This document shows, one piece after another, positions 1 through 8,558 of a stretch of 64,000 nt of DNA. Below the pieces are notes generated by a model. It was not told the DNA's origin. It did no database searches and saw only the letters and a list, made by a program, of their open reading frames with translations. Origin of the DNA: Malaciobacter mytili LMG 24559 (lineage in GTDB: Bacteria > Campylobacterota > Campylobacteria > Campylobacterales > Arcobacteraceae); assembly GCF_003346775.1 (NCBI RefSeq), contig NZ_CP031220.1:62001-126000 (forward strand), in the 5' to 3' direction. A program made the translations under genes and the position numbers. How positions within the stretch are numbered: position 1 is the stretch's first letter; the number at the start of each line of letters is the position of its first letter.

Positions 1-156
1 TGCTTCTCTTTTCATTGCATTTATAGGACTTTCATTTTCTTTTACTCGCCCTCCAACCCCATTGAATTTTCCATTTTGCCATTCAGGTCTATTTTTCTTA
101 ATTAACAGGACATTTCTACCATCATTAATAAATCCAACAACATAAATATTTTCCAT
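1..156 (-). CDS. NUDIX hydrolase, N-terminal part (runs off window)
   Basis: Partial gene: 52 codons from an ATG at 156 run to the window edge without a stop. A GAGG ribosome site lies just upstream of the ATG. The protein starts with a beta-strand-like stretch and then shows the beginning of a NUDIX box: G36, five residues, E42, seven residues, R50-E51, matching G-x5-E-x7-RE. NUDIX enzymes hydrolyse nucleoside diphosphates linked to another group, with Mg2+ bound at the Glu residues of this box. The last part of the box (x-EE-x-G) lies outside the window, so activity and substrate cannot be judged. It follows an 89-aa ORF after 10 bases and is probably co-transcribed with it. Confidence 0.8.
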   Translation of the reverse strand, partial: MENIYVVGFINDGRNVLLIKKNRPEWQNGKFNGVGGRVKENESPINAMKREA

Positions 157-166
157 TTTTACCTCA

Positions 167-436
167 TTATGCAATTTTTTTCAATTCAGATTTAAATACT
201 CTAACTGCTAGAGTCTTAACCTCATCAATTATCTGTTGATTTACCCAAGAATATTCCATTAGTTTTTCAAGTTCATTCTTTATATCAATTGTATTTTTGT
301 TAATTTCATAATAAATCTTTTCACTTTCTTTATTGAATACAATGATTATATTATTATCAGATAAGAAACAAAATTTATGTTCTTTCCCTTCCTTTAGTAA
401 TTGTTCTTGCTCTTTAATCCATTCAGTATATTTCAA
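167..436 (-). CDS. hypothetical protein, 89 aa
   Basis: Small soluble protein of no recognised family, rich in Lys, Glu and Ile, with no signal peptide or membrane segment. The start is a TTG codon at 436. It is chosen because an AAGGAG ribosome site sits five bases upstream and no in-frame ATG gives a better fit. It lies just upstream of the NUDIX gene on the same strand, so the two may form one transcript. No function can be inferred. Confidence 0.6.
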   Translation of the reverse strand: MKYTEWIKEQEQLLKEGKEHKFCFLSDNNIIIVFNKESEKIYYEINKNTIDIKNELEKLMEYSWVNQQIIDEVKTLAVRVFKSELKKIA

Positions 437-520
437 TTAAGCTCCTTATAGTATTTATATAAAAAAAGAAATATTTTTTCTCATATAAAGACTATGCAAA
501 AGCTACAAAAGTAGCTTTGC

Positions 521-1657
521 TTAGATTTTAGATTTTGCCATCATTGAATAATAGTTATCAGATGGGCAAAATTCATTTGCTTTTAAATAATACTCTTTAC
601 TTTTATCTTTATTTTTCTCATAAGATAAATATCCTTTTTCAAAAAATTCACCTCTTAAATAAGTAGTTGTACAACCTTTATATTGACTTCCCACTTCTAA
701 TGCTTTAAAAAGTATTTTCTTATAACTATTTATATCTAACCCTGTATCCTCATTTAATAAAGACATAATATATCCATCTTGATATTTAGATTTGTAGTCA
801 ATTCTTTTTATTAAAAAATCAGCTAATTTATCTGCTGCTAAGAAGTTCCCTCCCTTAACTGCTTTATATAAATGTTCTATTGCTAATTTAAAATTTGGTT
901 TTTTAACTTCAATAGTCGTAGTTCCTATAATTTCATTTGCATTTACATCACTTTTTCTACATTTTTCATACGGACAATTTGAAATTTGTTTTAATATAGT
1001 ATTTAATCCTTTTTTTCCCTTCATATATAACATACCTTGAATATATTCAGGATCTTTAAGCCATTTGTCTCTATTTAATTGTTCTGCATTTGCATTTGTT
1101 GTATTTAATAATAATGTAAATGCTGTAATAATTGAAGAAGCTCTAAACATATTAGATATTAACTCTTTTTTAGTTTTATTTTCAATTTTTATAATAAAAT
1201 ATAAATGCATTACAACTAAAGACATAAATATCCATTTAGAATAATTATGAACAATTTTAAGATTTTTAAATGTTTCTTCTGAAATAGGGTAATCAATTCT
1301 TATATACATCCAAATACCACTAATACTTAAAATAAGACCAAATATCACCATACCTAAAACAGTAAGATATACTTTCTTATTATTAATAGTACTTTTTTTA
1401 AATAATACAAGAAGTATAGCAATAGTAAAAATAATACCTGAATAAAAATGCCAATCCCATGTAATTCTTCTTTCAATACGTGCAATAAAAAGTCTATCTG
1501 CAGGTGGAATTGAAATATTAAGTTGTGGCAGCGATATTTCAAAACTTTTCATAATTGCTTCTTTTGAGAAGAAAAAATCAGCTGCTAAAGCAGTAGCAAC
1601 TAAACCAAGAAAGCTTAAAAATAATATCCAATGATTGATTTTATAAATTGTTTTCAT
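521..1657 (-). CDS. cytochrome b561-like membrane protein with C-terminal Sel1-like periplasmic region
   Basis: 378 aa, ATG start with AAGGAG upstream. The N-terminal 160 residues hold four hydrophobic helices (about 9-26, 70-86, 97-118, 141-157). Histidines lie at H9 and H70 near the ends of helices 1 and 2, and at H137 and H151 at helix 4. This is the pattern of four-helix di-haem b-type cytochromes that pass electrons between the quinone pool and a periplasmic partner. A fifth hydrophobic segment (about 172-192) leads into a soluble region of about 190 residues with several Cys and helical repeats resembling Sel1/TPR units. The gene starts 10 bases after a Tat-exported protein, which suggests that the two work together. 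The haem-ligand assignment is an inference from spacing. The fusion to a repeat domain is unusual. Confidence 0.55.
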   Translation of the reverse strand: MKTIYKINHWILFLSFLGLVATALAADFFFSKEAIMKSFEISLPQLNISIPPADRLFIARIERRITWDWHFYSGIIFTIAILLVLFKKSTINNKKVYLTVLGMVIFGLILSISGIWMYIRIDYPISEETFKNLKIVHNYSKWIFMSLVVMHLYFIIKIENKTKKELISNMFRASSIITAFTLLLNTTNANAEQLNRDKWLKDPEYIQGMLYMKGKKGLNTILKQISNCPYEKCRKSDVNANEIIGTTTIEVKKPNFKLAIEHLYKAVKGGNFLAADKLADFLIKRIDYKSKYQDGYIMSLLNEDTGLDINSYKKILFKALEVGSQYKGCTTTYLRGEFFEKGYLSYEKNKDKSKEYYLKANEFCPSDNYYSMMAKSKI

Positions 1658-1667
1658 AATACTCCTT

Positions 1668-2552
1668 TTAACTTATTGATGAGATATATAATCTATTTGG
1701 GTATGGAAGAGGATAGGGTAAATCAATTGTGATAATCTCTCCATTTAATTCGATTAAAACTTTAGTTATTGCATTTGCTTTAATAAATGCATTATTAGTA
1801 CTTTCATTTGTACCATCATAAACTGCTCCATCAACTTCAGCAAAAATATGAGAACTGAATTCATCATTTTTAACTTCATCATAAACCAGTTGTTTTGGAG
1901 TTGTATCTGCAATACCTGTATAATTGAACATTAAATCATTTCTAGAATTAAATAATTTAATATTAACTTTTTGAGATTTACTAATTACAAATGCACCGCC
2001 ACATATTGCATTTTCCCATAATTTATAATAATTGTAGTTTTCAGCTTTTGTTTCATCTATTATGCAATAACCTTCATCATTACCAAACCAAACTGGATAA
2101 CCTGGAACATCATTATTTTCAGGTATTAAAGCAGGAATAAGCACTTTATTATTTAAAGTTAAATCAACTGCTTTAAAATGAGTTCTAATTCTTAATTGAG
2201 GTAATTCAAATACTTCTTCTCTTTCATTTGCAACAAATAAGGATAGAACATGATTTTCTCCTATTGCAATAGTATCTTTAAAATCAATCATTCCATAAAT
2301 AGCTTCTGATTTTATTTTTTTCCCTTGATAGTTAAAGAATTCTTTAGGATTATGCATTTGATAGCAATGTAAGAAGTTTGTATTATCTTTACTATTTAAT
2401 AGCACAAATAAATCATCATCTAAATCACCTTTCATCTTTAAATTTGCAAGAGATACCGTACCGAATTTGTCTAAATTTCCATTATTACTAAATGCATTAG
2501 AAATAATGAAAGGTGCAATTGCAAGATATTTAAGAAAATTTCTTCTTTTCAC
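1668..2552 (-). CDS. Tat-exported protein sharing a domain with the TraN-like protein
   Basis: 294 aa. The start is GTG at 2552 with AAGGA 6-7 bases upstream. The N-terminus reads KRRNFLK followed by a hydrophobic stretch, a consensus twin-arginine signal, so the protein probably folds in the cytoplasm before export. The mature part is beta-rich. Its last 170 residues resemble a stretch of the 1576-aa TraN-like protein encoded near 11960-12500: both carry a PYPLPYPNR motif near the end of the block, and an upstream segment with a P-x-YPV motif followed by an acidic, Gly-containing stretch aligns as well. The gene precedes a b561-like cytochrome by 10 bases, so it may be a redox partner, but no cofactor motif is visible. 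Function unknown. Confidence 0.6.
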   Translation of the reverse strand: MKRRNFLKYLAIAPFIISNAFSNNGNLDKFGTVSLANLKMKGDLDDDLFVLLNSKDNTNFLHCYQMHNPKEFFNYQGKKIKSEAIYGMIDFKDTIAIGENHVLSLFVANEREEVFELPQLRIRTHFKAVDLTLNNKVLIPALIPENNDVPGYPVWFGNDEGYCIIDETKAENYNYYKLWENAICGGAFVISKSQKVNIKLFNSRNDLMFNYTGIADTTPKQLVYDEVKNDEFSSHIFAEVDGAVYDGTNESTNNAFIKANAITKVLIELNGEIITIDLPYPLPYPNRLYISSIS

Positions 2553-2601
2553 ATTAATTCCTTTTGTTAATTTTTAATATTTGTTTTTCTAAGTTTCTTA
2601 T

Positions 2602-2898
2602 TCATTTTTCCCAAGCAATTGGAGTAAAAATAAAATTTATAATCATTTTATTTTTTAAAAAAATGTAAGAACCAACACCTGTAAGTAACCCATAAGATTT
2701 CCAATTACAAACTTTTCCATTAGAATTTTTAATCCCACTATTACAGTCATATGGATCAGTAGAAATTCCTTTGCAAGTAGAACATCTAAATCCACTACTA
2801 CCAAAACTAGCTTTTGCCTCACGTTCATTGTTAAAAATTCTAATGTCAGATTTATCATTATCAAGCTTTGGTTGATTAGAATCTTGATAATAATTCAT
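2602..2898 (-). CDS. small zinc-finger-like accessory protein
   Basis: 98 aa from an ATG at 2898 that overlaps the stop of the preceding gene (ATGA), a sign of translational coupling. A longer reading from TTG at 2925 is possible but has no better ribosome site. The centre carries CSTC, then a Cys after DPYD, then VCNW, a four-cysteine arrangement that looks like a small zinc-binding module. The tail ends in an aromatic stretch with AWEK. Short proteins of this style are common as unnamed accessory genes on mobile elements. The function is not known, and zinc binding is inferred only from Cys spacing. Confidence 0.6.
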   Translation of the reverse strand: MNYYQDSNQPKLDNDKSDIRIFNNEREAKASFGSSGFRCSTCKGISTDPYDCNSGIKNSNGKVCNWKSYGLLTGVGSYIFLKNKMIINFIFTPIAWEK

Positions 2899-3194
2899 GT
2901 ACCAATAATTACGATTTTTTCCCAATTGTCGATAATATCTTTATAGTCTAACCCTGTAACTTCTGCATAATGTTTAGCTCTATCAATAACCCATTTAAAT
3001 TTATCACAATATTTGTGAGTACAATTAGAAATACGTTTGCAAGATGTGTCTATACCCATTTTAATTAATACAAGATTATCTTCCAGCACTGTCCTATAAA
3101 ATTCGTGATTGCAGCCATTGGGATTAAAACATCCCTCTCCTTTATTACAATCAAAAATAACTGCTTCTTTTAATTTTTCTATACCTTTACACAT
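2895..3194 (-). CDS. hypothetical Cys-rich protein, 99 aa
   Basis: ATG start with AGGAA upstream. It contains seven to eight Cys residues in the first 65 residues (C2, C15, C22, C28 and a cluster around SCKR, NCTH and YCDK), then a helical tail with FKWVIDRAKHYAE. The spacing suggests metal binding or structural cysteines in a cytoplasmic protein, since no signal peptide is present. Its stop overlaps the ATG of the next zinc-finger-like gene by four bases, so the two are coupled and may form a functional pair. Family not recognised. Confidence 0.6.
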   Translation of the reverse strand: MCKGIEKLKEAVIFDCNKGEGCFNPNGCNHEFYRTVLEDNLVLIKMGIDTSCKRISNCTHKYCDKFKWVIDRAKHYAEVTGLDYKDIIDNWEKIVIIGT

Positions 3195-3203
3195 TGTTAA
3201 TTC

Positions 3204-3494
3204 CTATATTTTTTTACAAAGTGATAAAATCTCAGATTGTGTATATACATTATCTAAATCATCAAAGTATCTGTGTTCAATCTGAAAATCTTCATTTTTA
3301 ATACTTCTTCTTTTAATAATAGTTACTTTTTTTCTACTAATTTTTTTGTTATTTGTATCAACTTTTATAAAGAATGATAATCCAATTAAAGCATCTTTTC
3401 TTTTATCAGTAAGAGTTTCAAAGTAGCTATTTGGTTTATTATTTTTTAGCCATTCTTTCTGAAGTAATAATTCATTATCACTTAGTTTGTTCAC
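3204..3494 (-). CDS. hypothetical protein, 96 aa
   Basis: The start is a GTG at 3494, chosen because AAAGGGG lies five bases upstream. An ATG at 3518 gives eight more residues but has no ribosome site. The protein is basic and soluble with no recognised domain. The middle has a run of Lys/Arg (KKISRKKVTIIKRR) that could contact nucleic acid. It overlaps the end of the preceding membrane-protein gene by 17 bases and belongs to a run of small genes (4273 to 2602) on the minus strand. Function unknown. Confidence 0.5.
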   Translation of the reverse strand: MNKLSDNELLLQKEWLKNNKPNSYFETLTDKRKDALIGLSFFIKVDTNNKKISRKKVTIIKRRSIKNEDFQIEHRYFDDLDNVYTQSEILSLCKKI

Positions 3495-3867
3495 TTTTTC
3501 CCCTTTCATTAAGTTCATTTACTATCATTTTGATTTGGAATAAGCAATATTTAAATTTGCAATTGTTTATATTTATATAGTGTTTAATATCTGGAAATTC
3601 TTCAATTTTTTTATTTATATAATTTTCTTCATCTTCATTAAGTCTTAAATGCCAATGATTAAAGTTAGAGCTTTTAACAATGTTAATAGCAAATTTAAAG
3701 AATACATATGTAATTGTAAATAGTAATAAAAATAATAGAAAATTAAAATCACTAAAATTAAATTTACTCCAAAAATAAGAAAGTGTAAAAATTGGTATAA
3801 AGCAAATTAAAAAATATAAAATTTGTTTTTTATAAATGTGTAATAAATACTTTTTTTCTAAATTCAT
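3478..3867 (-). CDS. small membrane protein with two transmembrane helices
   Basis: 129 aa with two hydrophobic helices close together (about 16-33 and 41-62), a short cytoplasmic N-terminus and a charged C-terminal half. The ribosome site before the ATG is weak. The last codons overlap the start of the next gene. No family is recognised. It sits between a secreted small protein and soluble small proteins in an accessory cluster beside a recombinase gene, so it may be cargo acquired as a block. Confidence 0.5.
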   Translation of the reverse strand: MNLEKKYLLHIYKKQILYFLICFIPIFTLSYFWSKFNFSDFNFLLFLLLFTITYVFFKFAINIVKSSNFNHWHLRLNEDEENYINKKIEEFPDIKHYININNCKFKYCLFQIKMIVNELNERGKSEQTK

Positions 3868-3880
3868 AATATAACCAAAA

Positions 3881-4273
3881 TTATTTATCTGAAGGAATTA
3901 TTTTTAAATTATTTATATTGTAGGTTTTTTTGCACCAATCAATTTTTGTGAAATCTATAGATTTTAAAAAATTATTGTATTTTTCAGGTTCATTATAAGT
4001 TAAATAAGTAAGGCTACCCCAAACTGCAGTTGAAGATAAATTTTTTAAGCTTTCACTGCTAACATAGTTAACAACTTCGGCTTCACTGTCAAGTTTATTA
4101 TATTCTTTGATTAAATCAAAATATATTTTTTTAATAGTAGGTAATGATAAACTAAGACTTTGAATAAAATCTTTTTTAGTATTTATATCACCTTTTTGCA
4201 AATTTAATTTTTGGCAATCAGCAAAAAGTAATGTTGATGCAAAAATTGAAAGTCCAATAATTATTTTTTTCAT
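3881..4273 (-). CDS. small periplasmic protein, 130 aa
   Basis: It begins with a Sec signal peptide (MKKIII followed by a hydrophobic core, likely cleaved after LLFA). The mature protein of about 110 residues is helical with two Cys (one just after cleavage, one near the end) that could form a disulphide. The ATG is preceded by AAGGAG. This is the first gene of the minus-strand accessory run, with a 270-base non-coding stretch upstream separating it from the divergent recombinase. It has a loose resemblance in size and layout to the secreted protein at 59975-60412. Function unknown. Confidence 0.55.
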   Translation of the reverse strand: MKKIIIGLSIFASTLLFADCQKLNLQKGDINTKKDFIQSLSLSLPTIKKIYFDLIKEYNKLDSEAEVVNYVSSESLKNLSSTAVWGSLTYLTYNEPEKYNNFLKSIDFTKIDWCKKTYNINNLKIIPSDK

Positions 4274-4459
4274 TCGTACTCCTTGAATAATTTATGAATT
4301 ATAACACATAATAATATAAAATTAAACATTTAACTATTCTATATTATTTTAGATATTTAAATGGAATATAGTATTATTTAAATGTAACATAAAACTTTTA
4401 ATAAATAAAAGACTATTTGATTTAATTGGTATAGTTGTAAATCAATTTTTATATTTTAA

Positions 4460-4490
4460 AATGTAACATAATATAGAATTATGTTACATT
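4460..4490. promoter_or_regulatory. 13-bp-arm inverted repeat upstream of the recombinase gene
   Basis: Arms AATGTAACATAAT (4460-4472) and ATTATGTTACATT (4478-4490) are perfect inverted repeats around a 5-base centre. A further half-copy, AATGTAACATAA, occurs at about 4380-4391. The site lies 54 bases before the start of the tyrosine recombinase in the gene-free stretch 4274-4543. It could be an operator for autoregulation or a core recombination site, since such enzymes bind arms of 11-13 bp around a short crossover region. No gene is seen in the rest of 4274-4543. Confidence 0.6.
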
Positions 4491-4543
4491 AATATTTTAT
4501 ATGTTATATTTTCCTAATTTTTATCAAATTAGGGGTAATTTTT

Positions 4544-5476
4544 ATGAATGATGATTTTATAAAAAAATTAGAAAAACATAAAAAACATTTTATGGCTAAA
4601 ATTGAAAATGAAAATAAATCTATTAATACTATTGAGGCTTACAATAGAAATCTTGATAAATTCTTTGAGTTCTTGAATAATTATGATGAAGAAATTAGTT
4701 TTGAAGATTTAAGAGAACAAGATATTTTTGAATATATAGAATATAGAAATACAATATCTGAACAACACCAGGAGATTAGTGAAGCTACAAAAAACCAAAT
4801 AATCAGTAATCTAAAAAAATTCTTCTCATATATAGAAAGAAATGACAGGAAAATGTATGATTTTAAAAAAGTTTTTGAAGATATTAAAATTAAAAAACCA
4901 AAAAGAGAACCAAAAGGATTAGATACTAATAATTTTGATAAATTAATCAACTATCTTGAATTTTACAAATTAAATCATAATGATAGATTTATTGCTTATC
5001 GAAACTCTTTACTAATAAAGCTTATGGTTTTTGCAGGAACTAGGGTAAGTGAAACAATTAAAATCAAGTTTTCTGATTTTCAAAATTGTTCAAAAGACCA
5101 TTTATATGTAATTAGTGTAATTGGAAAAGGGAGTAAACAAAGAAAAGTATATATAGAAAAAGACTTTGTGAATGAAGAGATTAATTATTTATTATCACTT
5201 TCTATGTATAATCAATTTAGTACAATTGCCATTACTGGAAAACTTAAACCTCTGTGTAGAGTCCAACTTTACAAAGCAGTTAATGTTGTTTACAAATTAG
5301 CAGGGGTTGAGGAAACTGAATTACATGCACTAAGACATACCTATGCAAAAAATAAAATTAAAGTTATACCAATAAATGTACTTCAAAAGTTACTTGGTCA
5401 TAGTGATATTTCTACAACCTCTGTATATACTAATCCTACCGATGAAATGATTGAAGATATATTATCTAAAAAATAA
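4544..5476 (+). CDS. tyrosine recombinase, Xer-like integrase
   Basis: 310 aa, typical Xer length, ATG start. Residues 10-115 form a SAM-like core-binding domain. The catalytic domain shows all expected residues: R167 in GTRVSE, a Lys in GKGSKQRKV (about 195-201), H261-x-x-R264 in HALRH, H286 in LLGH and the nucleophile Y295 in SVYT. It cuts and rejoins DNA at short inverted-repeat core sites and could resolve plasmid dimers or move the accessory block. The 13-bp-arm repeat upstream is a candidate target. It is transcribed away from the small-gene cluster and followed after 60 bases by a 111-aa ORF. Confidence 0.9.
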   Translation: MNDDFIKKLEKHKKHFMAKIENENKSINTIEAYNRNLDKFFEFLNNYDEEISFEDLREQDIFEYIEYRNTISEQHQEISEATKNQIISNLKKFFSYIERNDRKMYDFKKVFEDIKIKKPKREPKGLDTNNFDKLINYLEFYKLNHNDRFIAYRNSLLIKLMVFAGTRVSETIKIKFSDFQNCSKDHLYVISVIGKGSKQRKVYIEKDFVNEEINYLLSLSMYNQFSTIAITGKLKPLCRVQLYKAVNVVYKLAGVEETELHALRHTYAKNKIKVIPINVLQKLLGHSDISTTSVYTNPTDEMIEDILSKK

Positions 5477-5536
5477 TTGTTTAATTTCTTAGCAATTTAG
5501 TATATAATTATATTTTTAATAGAAGGAAAAATTAAT

Positions 5537-5872
5537 ATGATATTAGTAATAGATACTAACAGAGATTTAATAATTGAAAAAGGTGCGATATTTGATCCAA
5601 ATAATAAATCATTTATTTATTATAATAAAAATAATTGTTTGACAATTACTGATAATTACAAATATCCAAAAGCATGTTTAAATACACCTAGGACATTTCC
5701 AAAAGATTCAAATATTTTTGATAAATTCAATGAAGCAACTTCTGACTTAGATTTAATAGTTTTAAATGAGGATGAGGCTACAAAATTAAATCTTAATGGG
5801 ATAAAATTCTCAAAAATTATTTTTAAAAAATCTTATAAAAACCTACTAATCAAAGATGATTCGATTTTTTAA
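5537..5872 (+). CDS. hypothetical protein, 111 aa
   Basis: ATG with AGAAGGA upstream, same strand as the recombinase and 60 bases after it. Short acidic soluble protein with no signal peptide or recognisable domain. It starts with a beta-strand followed by DTNRD, which is too little to call a PIN or kinase fold. The end of the gene overlaps a possible stem-loop (AAAGATGAT paired with ATCATCTTT at about 5850-5885) that may end the transcript. Function unknown. Confidence 0.5.
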   Translation: MILVIDTNRDLIIEKGAIFDPNNKSFIYYNKNNCLTITDNYKYPKACLNTPRTFPKDSNIFDKFNEATSDLDLIVLNEDEATKLNLNGIKFSKIIFKKSYKNLLIKDDSIF

Positions 5873-5950
5873 TCTTATCATCTTTATATAAACGCCATGT
5901 TTTTTGATTGTTTTTTCTTTTTTTGAGAGTAAATACTTTTAAATAAGGTT

Positions 5951-6025
5951 TGTTCAAACGGTCCTTTATTTTTTAGTTACTTAGTTTTAAGGAAACAAAC
6001 GATTGTTCATATAACCGCTTGAACA
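5951..6025. repeat. spaced inverted repeat TGTTCAAACGG / CCGCTTGAACA
   Basis: Two 11-base arms at 5951-5961 and 6015-6025 pair with one mismatch and are 53 bases apart. A third TGTTCA occurs between them. They lie in the gene-free stretch 5873-6119 between two convergent genes. Convergent ends argue against a promoter operator, so an attachment-site or insertion scar is possible. No direct evidence of function. Confidence 0.4.
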
Positions 6026-6119
6026 TTGAAATTATACTAAATAAAACTTAATATAATATTATAAATTGACTATTTTATTGTATAAATAATATTATTAAAT
6101 CAAAAATACTTTTTTAATA

Positions 6120-8558
6120 TTATTTATACTTTCTTTTTTTTGTTGAATTTGAAAGTTTATTTATTCTCATTTCATCCATTTTATTTTTAAAACTTAAATA
6201 ATCTATTGTTAAATCTCTGTATTTTTTCTTCATCTTTGTTGTAATTATTGAAAGATTTTTTGATTGTTCATCAGTTGCTTGTAATTTTCCTTTATTTACA
6301 AATAAATTTACTATATTTACTAATGGAAGAGATATGTCAGGATTTACACAATCGGAATATTCTATAAAACTATCTAAAAACTTCTTTGTATATTCCTCAC
6401 CTAGTAAATTCATATTTTCTAATATATATAAAGTTGAAAAATAAAATAAGTTTGCATTTTCTGCAATTTTATTTTTATCTATACTCTCAATTATAGATTT
6501 TACCTCATCAACTAAAAATCTGCTCGAATATGCTTCGTCTACAAAATGTATCATTTGTATATCCCCAAGTATTTTTGGTAATTGCATACCTAAATCTTCT
6601 TCAATAAGCTTTGACAAACCTTTTCTCATTTCTAAAATATTTGAAATACTTACTTTAATTGCGTGTTCTTTATCTAAGGAATCTGTGTGCCAAGCAAATT
6701 GTAATAATTTTGCAATCATAAACTGACTTACATCTTTAAGTAATGGTTCAAAATCTTCTGGAGTATTAGATAATAATAAATCTATCTCTTTTTTAGTTAT
6801 CCTTGCTTTCTGTCCAAAGTAGAAGTATGTAACATCTTCCCATAATGATGAATGATATAGTTTATAAATATCTTTAAATTCATCTGAATCATATAATTCA
6901 GTTTGCCTATTCTTAAAATATGATGCAATAAAATAATCTAAAAATGATTTATGTAAAAATTCAACATGTTCTTCTCCTATTTTAATAAGTGAAGTTCTCT
7001 CTAATTCTATAATAAATATTTCTTTATTCGTAATTAATGGAAAATTCTTAATATAATTGTCAATAAAGTTTTCAAATGAATTTCTTTTGATTATTGCTAC
7101 ATTATTTTTATAGAATAAATTAAAAGAAATATCTTCTAAGAAAGTCATTTTTATTGTTGGCTCAAAAATTATATTAATTTGTTCTCCATTACTATATTGA
7201 TTTAAAGTCATATCAATATATCTTTTATAAAGCTCACTTATTGAAGCAGGTATTTCTTTTTGAGTTTCTGCAATTTCAATTAATAGAGATAATGACATTG
7301 GATATAGTGGGATTTGATGTTGTAGAACTTCTATACCTTTTATTAGAGTATTTAAAAGAATTTGATTTTGACTTAGCATTTTTTTTATATAATTTATAGC
7401 TTGTGATGTTTCAAAAGGAAGAAGCTCGTAGTTCTGATATTTGTGCAATTTCTTTTTCACTTCGGTACTTTTTCTTGATGTAAAAAGTAAGCTTATATTT
7501 TTTCTTTTACAATAAGCCTCTGCTTCACTAATTATTTTTTCTTTTGTTTTATTATTTACCTCATCCATACCATCAATTAATAATAAAGAAGGTAATAAAA
7601 TTTCTTCTTCACTGTAACAATACTCTAATATTTTTTTCTCAATATTCTTTCCATTCGTTAAATCAGTAGCTTTTAAAACTATTGGTATACTAATTGACTT
7701 CATTTCATTACAGTTTTGTACATTAATACTATGTATTGTCTCTTCTATAATATGCATAGTTAATTTAATTACAAAAATTGTTTTTCCTGAACCTGCATCA
7801 CCTTCAACTAAAATTTTATATTGGCTATTTAGTAATTTAGTAGCCATTGTATTTATAGTTTCTTTTTCTCCAAATAAATTTTCTCCAATTGTTTTTCCAA
7901 TTTTAGCACTATCTGAGTTTTTAGAAATGGCTAGCAAATGTTCTTTTGATTTATTAAAGATTCTTAAATTAGGCTCTATAAATGAAGTTTCAATAAATTT
8001 GTTCTTATTTAATAAAGTTTCTGATAATTCTTTATATTTATTATGTAATGCCTCAATACTTGCTGCACCTAAAAATATATTTGAATAATATTCAGTAAAA
8101 AACTTCAACATCATATGAATATCAAAATATTTAATTTTCCCTTCATGTTCTTTTAGATTAGCATTTAAATTTGATTCAGCTTTGTTTGATATTTCACCAA
8201 AAATGCAAACATAAACTCTATTTGTTTTTAGTGGAGACAATCTGTCTTTTACATTTAAAGGTACTTCAAAACATTGTCTAATTTGAGTTGTAATTTCAAA
8301 TAAAGTTTTATCAGATGCAGAACCTGATAATTTATCCATTTTAACAACAACTGCAATATTCTCAATTCCAGTTGGATCATTTAAAGATATTATTAAGTCT
8401 CTTCCCATTTCATCTCGCCCATGAGTAAGATAAACATCCCCATTTTTATTATACATTTTAGAAAACAGTATTTTAAGTTCTTTATGCATATCAACTTCTT
8501 TAAAGCTTCTAAGAATTTCTCTTTTTTGAGTATCATTAAGTCTTAATTCTGTGCTCAT
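6120..8558 (-). CDS. NACHT-domain STAND NTPase, probable anti-phage protein
   Basis: 812 aa, ATG with AAGGA upstream. The N-terminal 165 residues resemble a restriction-endonuclease-like domain of the Mrr type: a GRD motif at 52-54 is followed by a strand with VVVKM (K73), but the usual Glu/Gln before the Lys is Val, so nuclease activity is uncertain. The NACHT NTPase follows, with Walker A GDAGSGKT at 253-260, Walker B with LLLIDGMDEV at 325-334, a sensor-like TSRK, and the helical/winged-helix part ending in a typical FLHKSFLDYF. The C-terminal 300 residues are helical and probably act as the sensor. Bacterial NACHT proteins of this layout protect against phages by killing the infected cell. 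It is a single gene flanked by a recombinase and an OMP gene, typical defence cargo. Confidence 0.8.
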   Translation of the reverse strand: MSTELRLNDTQKREILRSFKEVDMHKELKILFSKMYNKNGDVYLTHGRDEMGRDLIISLNDPTGIENIAVVVKMDKLSGSASDKTLFEITTQIRQCFEVPLNVKDRLSPLKTNRVYVCIFGEISNKAESNLNANLKEHEGKIKYFDIHMMLKFFTEYYSNIFLGAASIEALHNKYKELSETLLNKNKFIETSFIEPNLRIFNKSKEHLLAISKNSDSAKIGKTIGENLFGEKETINTMATKLLNSQYKILVEGDAGSGKTIFVIKLTMHIIEETIHSINVQNCNEMKSISIPIVLKATDLTNGKNIEKKILEYCYSEEEILLPSLLLIDGMDEVNNKTKEKIISEAEAYCKRKNISLLFTSRKSTEVKKKLHKYQNYELLPFETSQAINYIKKMLSQNQILLNTLIKGIEVLQHQIPLYPMSLSLLIEIAETQKEIPASISELYKRYIDMTLNQYSNGEQINIIFEPTIKMTFLEDISFNLFYKNNVAIIKRNSFENFIDNYIKNFPLITNKEIFIIELERTSLIKIGEEHVEFLHKSFLDYFIASYFKNRQTELYDSDEFKDIYKLYHSSLWEDVTYFYFGQKARITKKEIDLLLSNTPEDFEPLLKDVSQFMIAKLLQFAWHTDSLDKEHAIKVSISNILEMRKGLSKLIEEDLGMQLPKILGDIQMIHFVDEAYSSRFLVDEVKSIIESIDKNKIAENANLFYFSTLYILENMNLLGEEYTKKFLDSFIEYSDCVNPDISLPLVNIVNLFVNKGKLQATDEQSKNLSIITTKMKKKYRDLTIDYLSFKNKMDEMRINKLSNSTKKRKYK

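Noticed and set aside
5850-5885. Strong terminator after the 111-aa gene
   Set aside because: The stem is only nine bases with a 16-base loop and overlaps the stop; kept only as a remark in the gene entry.
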